DNA from: Galeopsis tetrahit
Taxonomy: Eukaryota; Streptophyta; Magnoliopsida; Lamiales; Lamiaceae
Direction of reading: 5' to 3'
Assembly (NCBI GenBank): GCA_963675135.1
Contig: OY776119.1
Location: 42,097,198-42,161,197, forward strand
Length of the DNA: 64,000 nucleotides
Shown: positions 33,340 through 44,350 of the stretch, piece after piece
How the letters are laid out: every line of letters begins with the position of its first letter
Position numbering within the stretch: position 1 is the stretch's first letter
The notes under the pieces: generated by a model
What the model saw: the letters and a program-made list of their open reading frames with translations, nothing else
The model's database searches: none
Told to the model about the DNA's origin: nothing
Position numbers and translations under genes: made by a program

Positions 33340-35165
33340 CCTCCCAATAGTTGATCCCCTCTCGATCTCGCAATAAATTGGGTGGAATGCTTAAGTATGA
33401 TTAATGAAAAAGATTTCTCAATACTATTTCAATTAATAATAAATAAAACATATTATCATGGACATTGACAATATGTCTTACAATGAAAATTAAACATGTA
33501 AATAGAAATAGACAACCCAACCACCAAATAAACAAGAAATTAATTAATAAACATCATCCAAAGTGTAAACGTAGCCCTAGAACCAAAAGTGGTCTAGCCA
33601 AACATAATCATAATCTAACTATTACAAAATTAAATGACAAAATGAAATAAAAAGTAAAGGAAATAGAAAGTATAGTCTATAGGATGATGGAGCCTTGAAT
33701 TCCAAAGCCAATGACCCAATCCTTGCTCTAATTGGTGAAGAATTGAAGAAGATATGGTGGATAGGCCAACATTTCTTGGTCGTAGGCCAGTCTCGGGCTC
33801 GGCCGTGCTGGCCTCTTGCCACGCCCCTTGGTGACTCGTCCGTGCTGGCCTAACCTCTTCTCCAAATGGGCTCGGTCGTGACTTGGGCTCGACCGTGCCC
33901 TCCTGTTTGTCCCATTCTCTGTGGAGATGTTCGACTCTTGTTGATTTGCCTTGGATTGACTCGCCCGAGTCATTGACTCGACCGTGTCATGCTTGCTCAT
34001 TGTTTTGTGTGTAACGCTTTCTCCGGAAGTACGATTGACTCAATTATTTTTCCATTCCACTTCTTTTTATAAATGAATCCAATTGTGCAATCTTATTTTC
34101 GGTTCTGTGAGATATGGTACATGTATTGCTCTCGAAATCTGACAACGAGGGACATGTGGCTTCCGCCCCCGCGACCACTACAAAAAAAGGCAAAAGGGAG
34201 ACCACCAACATGGTCGCGAGAGTGAGGACGAGCAAGAGGCTGACCGCGAGCGAAGAAGGCAACTAGGGAAGGCTCAACTAGATCGGCGGGCTTATTCATG
34301 ATCTCGAAGGCAACTGCCAGATGCAGCAAATCCCGGAAGACCATCCGGGTATCGGCAAAGCCACTGAATTTAGGACCCAATCCTTGCAAGAACCAGTATG
34401 ACATGTTAGAACTATCCATAGATTTGCCGATGGCGGCAAGTTGGTTGCACAATACCTTGAATCGACGACCGTATTAACAAATAAATAGGGTGTCACGCTT
34501 GAGCAGAAGAAGTTCCTCACGAAGCTAAGTGATACGGGACTGGGAGAAGTGACTGAATGAATCCTCAAGGGCAAGCCATATGGCACGGGTTGTGTCACAA
34601 TCGATGACCTTGGCCAAGGATTCCTCGGTGAGGAAGAAAAGGAGAAGGGCAAGAACCTTCTGCTCCTTCAATTTCCAGGCGGCGAGTGGGAGAGGTGGCA
34701 GCAGGAGCAATGGATGTACCGTCCTCAAGGCCAAAGAGATTTGTAGACATGAGCATGGAGACAACTTGCTTATTCTAGAGGAGATAGTTGGAGGAAGAAA
34801 GTTTCACGGTAACCATATGAATAAGAACATTCATAGGGATGGGTGTATTTGCCACGATAGATAAAGTGTCGAGGGGTACGAGCTCGGCGAAGAAGGGAGA
34901 GGCGGTAGAGAAAGAGAAATTAGGGTTAGGGTTTTGGGGTAGTGTTTAGGTTGATACCATGTGAACAATTAATTTGATCACCGTTAAATTGGTGAGTGGA
35001 ATATAACTTGTATATATAATGATAATTACAAGGAAAAAATTTACACAATGAAAAGAATGTTTGGAATTTATATAAAAAATGTTTGACTCATTCCTTAATA
35101 ATTAGTTTCTAGTGAATAAATTAACATTTAATTAATAAACATGGAACCATCATGGGATTTATAAT
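33340..35165. repeat. Tandem duplication, copy B, right part
   Basis: This continues copy B after CACTA-1 and matches 3296-5123 in copy A. It starts CCTCCCAATAGTTGATC and ends GGGATTTATAAT. Confidence 0.93.
34042..34855 (-). pseudogene. Decayed Ty1/Copia gag, copy B
   Basis: Duplicate of the minus-strand gag at 4000-4813, with the same GLGPKFSGFADTRM and AFEIMNKPADL segments. The position of the start codon reads GTG here instead of ATG, and the same premature TAG follows. The primer-site-like TGGTATCAACC is repeated near 34950-34960. Both copies were dead before or soon after the duplication, since they share the TAG. Confidence 0.8.
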
Positions 35166-35400
35166 GATGGAAATATATATCTTCATTAATATGAAGTGTT
35201 TTATGCGGATAGAGGACCCGGCCCTTACATGATTTATAGATTGAACAACATTTATGGTGTATTTATTCAAAATGTGTAATTTAATTTTTATTTTTTTAAT
35301 TAAAACTGAAATATTGTATAGAAAAAAATACATTCTTAATATTTAATACCAAATAAACATTCATATATATATGCTCTCAATCATACTAAACAACACTTAG
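35166..35400. other. AT-rich spacer
   Basis: No gene or element end is seen. The last five bases, CTTAG, are the target duplication of the next element. Confidence 0.6.
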
Positions 35401-36336
35401 TGCCTGTTTGCTTAGAGGATTGGAATGAGGTGGGATTAGGTGGGTTGGGTTGAGATGAGATTTGTAAACTTATTTATCTAATGTTTGTTTGTAAAATTTT
35501 CTAACAGGGTATTCAAATGCAAATAGACATAATTGCCCTTGCAATTATGTTTCATCTTCTTCATTGAGCACAAAAGCGTGAGAAAAAAATAAAATTTGAA
35601 GAAAAATCAAATTCCCAAAATATGAAATCATTCAATTTGTAGTAATCAAAATTTCCAAATTCCCACTAACTATGAAGTTGTAGAACACCATTTAGTCAAA
35701 AAAAAAAAAAAAAAAATCTTAAAACACCATTTGCAGAAATCAAAATTCAAAACTTCCAATTTCCAAATCATAAACCCAAATCATTTGCAGAAAAAGGAAA
35801 TAAGATTGTATATCAAATATATCCAAATTCCAATGTTCCAAATCTTGACATCTAAAAAACTCATTTGGGAAAAAGTCGCGTGCTTTCTGCTTCAATCACT
35901 TGCAGAAAAGACGTTTATTCATGGTGTAGTCCATTTTCGTCGCCATCTTCTATCGACCAAGGCACTCGCCAAAGGAAATAGGGAAGAAGGAGATGATGGA
36001 CGTTTGGTGGTAGCGGCGGCGAAGTTCCTGTGACAGCGGCGGCGATGTTCCGGTGACGACGACAACAATGGAGAGGTTTGGTGGCAGCGACATCCATGGA
36101 GTTCTTCAGATGTGAGGTGGGGGCAAATGTGTAATTGAAGAATTTTTCTGGTAGGTTATGAGGTGGGTTTACACAACTCATGGGGGAGGTGGGTTCTAAA
36201 CACACAAAATTAGGTTTACAAAACCCAGATCCTATTTTAAACCAGGGTAAAAGGGTTATGAAAAAATTCTATCAAACATGGGTTGTGGTGGGTTTACACA
36301 TCTAACCCACCTCTAAACCCATATAGCAAACAGGCA
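35401..36336. mobile_element. 936-bp TIR element with 5-bp CTTAG duplication
   Basis: The terminal inverted repeats TGCCTGTTTGCT and AGCAAACAGGCA lie inside a direct CTTAG duplication (35396-35400 and 36337-36341). Subterminal sequence on both sides carries GGTGGGTT / AACCCACC. The interior has a poly(A) run near 35699 and a GC-rich patch near 36005-36070. No transposase is visible. Superfamily is unclear: hAT elements give 8-bp duplications and PIF/Harbinger give 3 bp. Confidence 0.7.
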
Positions 36337-36341
36337 CTTAG

Positions 36342-36551
36342 AGTTTTCTTCGTTGATGTATCAATAACATCTGGGTAGGTATCAACTTTTTGTCAGTTCA
36401 TCATATTCACTCCAACCACCTCATTTTTATCTTAAAACTTGTATCTAAAAGTATAAGAATATAATTTTTGGACGGAGGGAGTACTTAACACGTTTCATTT
36501 TAGAGGTTAAAAATATTACCTTTGATTAATTAGTTGTCTTAATTAATAATA
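36342..36551. other. Spacer with a solitary Stowaway-like end
   Basis: GGACGGAGGGAGTA at 36470-36483 looks like the right end of a Stowaway MITE. I found no matching left end nearby, so it is a truncated remnant. Confidence 0.5.
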
Positions 36552-37775
36552 GGGAAAATTGCATTTTTAATCCTCTTATAATATTTCTAAATCACTTTTG
36601 GTCCTGGTGTTTGAAAGTGGTCCTTTTTTATGGAAAATTGGTCATATCCGTTAAATTAATGATGGAATCTGTTAGTTTAAAAAATAATATTATAAATAAA
36701 TAGATTATATATAATCAAATATATTCTTAAATTATAAATTAATTGGAAAAAAATATATATATATAATTTGGTATAATATGAAAAAACAACTTTTTTAAAA
36801 AAAAAAATCAAATAATAATTTATGTAGAATCTGAAAAAAAAATTTATAGAATTGGAATATAATTAAAAAAAATACTAAAAGTAAAATCTATAAACCAGAT
36901 AATAATCTAATGTAAATTATGAAATTACACTAAATATTTTTTCAAACCAAATAGAATTCAAAAAATTGATTACCAATATTTAAAATGTAAATTCAGAAAA
37001 AATTATATTAAAAACTAAAGATAATAATAAATATAAAGCAAAATATATATACACAGTAGATATATGGTACATCGTGTATGTAATGTATATATCTCCCCCT
37101 ACGTACCTGGTCGTCTTCTCGTCACCACCTTGCCGCCACCCATCACCACATCTCAACACAATCGTTAACCCCATGTTTTTTCAAAATCTCATAAAAAATC
37201 CAGCTACAATTAAAAAAATCGAATTCGGTCATTAAATTCATAGAGGCTACCCACTCTAGCCTCGTGTCAATGCTAAGAATCAAAGCCCCTTATCAATTTT
37301 ATATTTCGACCTCTCCTACATCTCCGGTTTGTGATTTAATCGTCGCAATTTTTTTACTGTTTTCTTAACTATGTTTTTCTGATTTTTTATATTTGTGTTG
37401 ATATATGATTGGGGCTTGTGGCTTGTGGCATGGTGTGGCCGTGAGATTTGAGATTTTGGTGCGTCGTGAGTGTTTGTTTTCTGTGTTTTAGAATTTCCGG
37501 CGAATGGAGTAGGGGGATGGTGGTTTGGGACAGAGTACATGGTATATGGGAGAAGCTGTGGGTCTCTGGAGACTCGCCGGAAAGTTTGATGGGTTGGGCT
37601 AAAATTTAATAACTTAAACATTTGTATTATAATTATGAAATTTTAATTGATTTTGAAAAAAAAAAATTGTTGTTGACTGTGTGTGACTCACCCATCATTT
37701 CCGTTAGGATTTAAGAAGTTTTTTTAAAGGATCAAAAGTGTAGAAAAAAAAGACTAAATTAAAGTGCAATTTTCA
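36552..37775. mobile_element. MULE-like nonautonomous element
   Basis: The left end is GGGAAAATTGCATTTTTAAT, and the right end complements it as GTGAAAATTGCACTTTAATT. Plant MULE-type elements often end in GGGAAAATTGCAC. A 9-bp target duplication is not evident. The interior is AT-rich with a more GC-balanced block at 37085-37170. No transposase is seen. Confidence 0.55.
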
Positions 37776-37906
37776 CATCCATAATATAATCCATACTTTT
37801 TTCCAAAATATATTTATTAATTTCGAACCAAAATCTCATACTTTCAAGAAAAGAAAAAGAAGATTTCTAAGAATTATTAAATATGTATAAATATATTTAT
37901 TATATA

Positions 37907-38164
37907 CTCCCTCCGTCTCAAAATAAATGATGTTTTGACCTCCAATTTTATCTCAAATGATTTGATGTTCTGTGTTTTAATAATTCTCATATCTTTCTTC
38001 CCAATTTAATTACCTCCACTAAAGAATCTATAATACTTTTTTTTATTAATTATTGATCATCTCCTGGCCACATCTTTCTTACCATAAATTATCTAAATAT
38101 TGAGTTTTAAATTTTTAATTTTCTGTAGACGGTTAAAGCATCATTTATTTTGAAACGGAGGGTG
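37907..38164. mobile_element. Stowaway-type MITE, 258 bp
   Basis: The left end is CTCCCTCCGTCTCAAAATAA and the right end complements it (ATTTTGAAACGGAGGGTG, with mismatches). TA dinucleotides flank both ends. The interior is AT-rich with no ORF. Confidence 0.88.
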
Positions 38165-38178
38165 TATGCAAATTAAGA

Positions 38179-38361
38179 AAAAAATTATATGAAAAGGTTA
38201 TAGTAATAATTTAAAATGATTGGTTGGAAGTTACGTGCACATGCAACCATTTGTCTTACTATTTTTTGGGTTAAAAGTAATTTGGTTTATGAATATTATG
38301 TTTTAAAATAAATTCATTGTTGCCATATCGTAAGTATAAATCAATTATTTATAGCACTTAT
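38179..38361. repeat. Duplicated AT-rich flank, copy 2
   Basis: Match to 1-182. It is followed by a 68-bp unique stretch and then CACTA-2. Confidence 0.85.
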
Positions 38362-39935
38362 CCTCCTGATGATTTTTGTTATTTATATTAATTAGTAGGT
38401 AGTATATATGTCTTAATCATTTTAATTTCCACTACAAAAAAAGCCTGATTTTGATACCGAAATTTTGAGACGGACACCTAATCCGTCTCTAATATATACG
38501 GATTAGATACGGATTTGTTAAAAAATCGAGATTTGAAACCGAAAATAAAACCGTCTCTCATTATAAACAGATTAGATACGACTTTTAGTTTCGAAAGTTT
38601 TAGATACGGACTAGATACGCGACTTTCAATTTCGAGAGTTTTAGATACGGATTAGATACATATACCACCGTCTCTAAACAATCAATTTTTTCTCCCCAAT
38701 ATAAAACGAGATAAGGTAGTAAAAAAAAATAAAAAAATTAATTAATATATCTTCTATGTATCGGATAAATATAAATGTTAGAATAATACTATGTAAATAT
38801 ATTTTAGGATAGATATAGATATTATAATAATAATAATAATATTATATTATATCTTCAATTCCATATGCCAATATATATATATATATATATATATATCAAT
38901 TGATTTTCTAATGAAAATATTCCAAGAATTGATTCTCGTATATCAATTTTGTAGATTAAAAAAAAGGAGGTGTCATTTAATAATTTTTTTAATTTGTATA
39001 GTATTTTTTAAAAAGATTTAGATTAAAAAACAATTCTATCATATATTTAGAAAAAGTATAAACTAATGAAAATATTCTAAGAATTGATTCTCTAATCAAC
39101 GTATGTATATCAATTTTGTATGTATATCAATTTTGTATGAACGTTAGATTAAAAAAAAAAAAGTCATTCAATAATTTTTAAAAGTTTCTAAATCTTTATA
39201 AAACTACTATTAAGACTTATAAAGAAACTTGTATAGTATTTTATAAAAAGTTTTAGATTAAAAAATAATGCTATCATCCACTTTAAAAAAGTATAAATAC
39301 TTGAAGCATTGCTAATGGTAAAATAGTCTAAATAGTATAGTAAAAGGGATAAGATCAATCGAGATACAAATCAAAAATCATTTTGTGTCAAAATGAACTT
39401 GAAATAAAAATTGAAAATCTTTTTATAGAAATTAATTTTATTTAATTTTACTAAATTTGTGAAAAATACATTTTAAAGGAAATTAAACCTAATCCTATCT
39501 AATAATATGTCAATTTCGATTTTTGTCCATTCTTGAAAAATAAGTTTATATAATAAATATAGATATTATAATAATATTATGTTATATATTCATATCTTTT
39601 ATATGAAAATATATATTATATGACAATATATATAATATATGGATTAATGACAATAATTCATGAATTTCTTTCAAACTCGGTAACTCAAGAACGTAGGTCA
39701 ATCGAAGGTGAGTCACGGCAATAATAATATTGTCTCTACCATCAAGATTGATGAAGTAAGTTGTGCATCTCAAGCCTTTATTATAATATATCAATTTATT
39801 TATCAATTCGCCTACTATAAATTACAATTATCATTTAATTTAGTAAATTATTGTATAAAAATGAGATTTATCATGCTCATACACACATATACACTTAACT
39901 AAAACAACATGCATCTAGAACACACATACACGTAC

Positions 39936-41738
39936 TGTTGGGAATAAAATGATATATGTTTTGATTAAATACCAAAACCCCCTGAGACATGCCTAAGTCA
40001 AGATGATTGTGTTCTAAGATTGTTAGAACACATAGCATAAGGTTAGATGAGAAGCTGATATGTTAGGCAGCTCTTAGATGACTAGAAGCACATTGTGAGG
40101 GGGAACCTATGCTTTAAAAATGATCAAGATGAAGTCCCCTCAAGGCTCAAAATCTGGAACAAACACTAAGGACAAGCATACTCCATTGAAAACCACATGC
40201 TCTGATCAGGAGAGTTGTCCAGAAGGGTTAGTTCTATGCAAGAACAAGATGGCAAAGCTCAAAAGGACAAGATTAGTCAAATGCTCTGATCAGGAGAGTT
40301 GTCCAGAGAGGTTAACTCTGTAAAAACATCAACTCTGAAGCTAAAAGAACAAATATGCTGATCAGGAGAGTTGTCCCAGAAGAGTTGTCTCAACATGTTT
40401 GAACTAGAACAAAGATTCTAATGTTTGAAGATCAACCATGCTGAAGAGCTAGAGACAACCATACCCTAAAGAACCTCATTGAAACATGCTAAGATCAACT
40501 TGAAGTGAAAGAAAGGGAAAGAGCCAAGTCATCTGAAGATGAGCAAGCCAACCTTGCTGATAAGTAAATCTGCTGATAGTGATAAGGAGAGTTGTCCATT
40601 TGATAAGGAATGTTGTCCTATCATTGGATCAATCTTCAGAAACCATGTCCAAGTCCTTACAAGAAGTCAAACATTGGGAGAAGTGCTGCAGAAAGAAGAC
40701 AAAGTCTTACAAGCCGTTTATTACCCAAATGAGGACATGTCACTATCAAGAATCTGTCTTCCAGTTTGAAGAACTCAAGGAAGACATTTATAGCAATTTG
40801 GGGCTGCCTCTCCAACGGGCAAATCCTCCATTTTGTCTATAAATACAGAAGTGTGAAGACCATTTGAAAGCATCCAACTACCAATCCAACTGAGCAAGTA
40901 TTCTGAAGTTCATAGAACTTACACGCTTTCAAAAGACTATCTTAGTCTTCAAACACTTCTTCTAAGCTGAACTCACTGTATATCCATACACAAGCTTAGA
41001 GAGATATCCTATCCTTATACACTGATCTTCATTGTAAAGGATATCTCATTAGTTGGAACCTTACTTCAATCCTTACCCCTTTCAAGTGAGAAAGAGAGAA
41101 GGTTGTAGTAGTAGAAGTGGTAGGAGCTGACTGTTGAGAGAAGAACAGTTCAGTTCTGAGTTGAGAAGAGGGTACTAGGACTCTAGACATCCTAGGGATC
41201 AATTCACCAAGGAGTGGTGTTATTGATCAAGTGCACCTTGGCACTATAAAACAAGTTAATTCCAAGAGTGAAGGAATTATCCTGTTAAATCAGGGAAAGT
41301 GGATGTAGGAGCTTGAGTCTCTGAACCACTATAAACTCTTGTGTTGATTTGCCTTACAAAGTACTTACATTCATTCAACACTGCACACAAAACTGATCTT
41401 TCAAAAGATACATATTCAAAGACTGTGCAAAACTGATTTGGACAAGTTCCCTGAAACTAAACTGGACTGTATTGGATTGACAAAGTGATTTCAGAAACTT
41501 AAGGAGTCTAAACTTAAAGGGCCAACCACTATTCCGCACCTATAACTCCCCTAGATAGTTATTCAACTAAGTACTCAATAGTACTTAGTAGTTTGATTAT
41601 CTTAGAAGAGTTTATCATCTTCAGCAGAGTTGTCCAAGACAACCTTGCTGAGCTCTGGTTTGATCATAAGTTGAAAAGATTTGTATAAAAGTGTATCCCC
41701 CCCCATACACTTGTTATATACTTCTTTCAGGACCAACA
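39936..41738 (+). repeat. Copia-2 5' LTR
   Basis: 1,803 bp. The U3 part carries repeated GATCAGGAGAGTTGTCC (about 40204, 40284, 40357) and variants near 40577 and 41620. A TATA box (TCTATAAATA) lies near 40837. It is about 110 bp longer than the 3' LTR because of sequence at about 40450-40565 that the latter lacks. Confidence 0.93.
40837..40846 (+). promoter_or_regulatory. TATA box in Copia-2 5' LTR
   Basis: TCTATAAATA is conserved in both LTRs (3' LTR about 55340). It lies downstream of the repeated U3 motif block, as expected for the core promoter. Confidence 0.65.
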
Positions 41739-41740
41739 AG

Positions 41741-41752
41741 TGGTATCAGAGC
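41741..41752 (+). promoter_or_regulatory. Primer-binding site, initiator Met tRNA
   Basis: TGGTATCAGAGC lies two bases after the 5' LTR. It is identical to the site in Copia-1. Confidence 0.93.
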
Positions 41753-41878
41753 AGGGGTTCAAAGACCACTGCCTCTGAAAATCCATCTTGATTTTCAAAA
41801 TTCACATATTTGTGTGGTCACTGAACTGATCTCTATCTGAAATCTATTACTTGTTGACTAACTGATTATTATTGAGAT

Positions 41879-44350
41879 ATGGCCAACAACAATGCTGTTC
41901 CACCACCTGCTGTTCAAGGATTGGACAACATGGCCACAAATCCAGTCAATCACATTTCACATCATAAATTGCCCATGTTCTCAATAGACAATTATGATTT
42001 CTGGAAAATTAGAATGAGGGCTCATCTTGCATCTCTTCACACTGACATGTTAAGAGTAATCACAGGAGGACCTTTTGTGTTTACCCAAACTAACCCCAGG
42101 GTAACAGATGAGCAAAGAGCAGATGTAAGGGAACAGATTCCCAAGGATGAGGATGACTTCACTGCTGATGAAAAGAGGAAAGATAATCTAAATTATCTTG
42201 CCATGAACACCCTCTATCAAACAATTCCAGATGCAGTCATGGGAAGAGTCTACCATTGCACCACAGCCAAAGAAATCTGGGATACTCTTGCTGTGATGTG
42301 TGAGGGTACAGAAAAGATCAAGGAGAACAAGCTCCAAGTTGCTGTGCAAAAGTTTGAGCAGTTCTCAATGGAAGCTGATGAGTCCATTGACAAATTTGCT
42401 GGTAGATTCACTGATGTGATGAATGAAATCAACTCATTGGGCAAGGTGTACTCCAGGAGAGAAGTTGGATTAAAGATCTTGAGAAGTCTCACTCAAAAGT
42501 GGGATGTCTATGCTGTGATGATGCAGAATACCAAAGATCTCTCCTCCATGCCCATGCAACAAATCTTCTCAGAACTCAAAGCCTATGAGTTTGACCTCAA
42601 TAGAAGAAAGCCTGTTGAGGAACCTTCAAATCCTACTAAGGGAGTGGCATTCAAAGCCAAAGTTGCTAAACCTGAAATGCAACCCACTCCCAGATCATCA
42701 AAGTCAGTCTCTAAGACTGAAACGAAGGAAGAACTAGCCTTGATGGCTAGAAGGTTTGACAAGCTGAACACAAGGTTTGGTAGATACAAGAAATTCTACC
42801 AAGACAATAAATTCAGGAGAAGATACAACTCCCCTGAAGATCAGGCCAAGGACAAAAAACCTGAAGAGAAGTGATCAGAGGACAAGTACTCTGATAGGAG
42901 AAGGTCCAGTAGAGCTGACCCTTCATCATCAAAAGGAAGAGATGAATCCAAGAAGGATGATGATGAAGACCTATGCTACAACTACAAGAAGAAAGGGCAC
43001 TTCCAGTATGATTGCCCTGAATTAAGCTCCAAAGAAAGAAGAGAGAGGCAAGCTAAAAGAGACAGAAAGTTCACAAATAGAAAGGCCATGATGGCTGGTG
43101 AAGAATCTGATAGTGCTGAAAGCTTCAACTTTTCAGATGGACTGTTCTCAAACAGTGATGATGATGATGATGTGTGCAACATGACTCTTGAGGATGATGA
43201 GGTATCCTCCACTTCTAGCTCACCATCATTTTTATCACAAAACACTAGTGAAGTTAATCTGAAACTTTCCTTTGGGAAGTTGATGGAAGATTTCACTAGA
43301 TTACAAGAATTTCATAATAATTGTGTGAGAGAAAATGAAAGATTGGCTATTGAACTTACCAAAAACTCTGAGGCAGCTGTTGATGTCAAATCTACTGAGT
43401 TGTATCAACAAGTCTTGAGAGAGCTTGAGGAAGCAAATCTCAGGATAGTTGACCAACAAAAGGAGATAGATGATCAACTACTCTCTCAGAAGAGAAAAGA
43501 CTTTGAACTAAAAATTCTAAATGCCAAGTTTGAAAACCTCTCACATGAATATGATATTCTTAAATCAAGTGAAGAGAGCCTGAAATTAAAGATGTCTGCT
43601 TTGAACAAATCCTCCAGAGCAATAGAGGAAATTCAGAGCTATCAAAGACCTATGGCCTAAAGAAGTGGATTGGGTTTTGATCCATTTGAATCTTCACCTT
43701 GTCTTAGTGTTGCCTCTACAAGTAACACTAAGAAAATCTTTGTTAAATCAGTTGCACAACAAGCTGAGAATGAAATAATTCAGCCACTGAATAAAGGAAA
43801 GGGAAAATTAACTGAAATGCCTACTCAAGTGTTTCAGAAGACTAGGCCTAAACCTTTGGAAAAGGTCAAGGCTCCTGAACATAAGAGGAATATTGGTCAC
43901 CAGAGTAGACCCAATGGGAGGACAACTCTACTGAACAATGTTCAAAGGAGTTATCCAAGGTATAATCAGCCTAGGCTAACTCATCTGAGAAAGCCTCTGC
44001 TGAATAGACCTAAGAACAACTATCCTCAAAGGCAGAATAAAATGAGACAACCAAAACCCCTCATGCCAAAGGGTAATGGTCATAAAAATGCCTTTCCTCA
44101 AAGATTTCATCAAGCTGCACAAAGAACTCATATATTCAGGAGAGTTGACAACTCCCCTGAAACTTACAGAGTTAACACATTCACACATACTTTCCCCAAG
44201 GCATTTAAGGGAAAGACAGTATATGTTGATGCACAAGGAAAACAACTTAGCAACCTTGAATCAGTCAGGGTAATTAGGAAAGTTTGGGTTCCTAAAGGTA
44301 CAGCTAACCTCTCAGGACCCAAAACTCAAAGGGTACCTAAACCTATCTAA
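41879..44350 (+). pseudogene. Copia-2 gag (three in-frame stops)
   Basis: ATG at 41879. The N-terminal half is a typical Copia gag: DNYDFWKIRMRAHL, AKEIWDTLAVMCEGT, FAGRFTDVMNEINSLG, LKILRSLTQKWDVYAVMM. TGA at 42872-42874 ends it. The same frame resumes and reaches the zinc knuckle CYNYKKKGHFQYDC, in which the second Cys of CCHC is Tyr. An acidic stretch and a coiled-coil region (SESLKLKMSALNK) follow, then TAA at 43658-43660, a basic Pro/Arg/Gln-rich tail and TAA at 44348-44350. The last stop lies exactly at the gag-pol junction and could be original, since some Sireviruses separate ORFs by one in-frame stop. The others look like decay. Confidence 0.9.
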
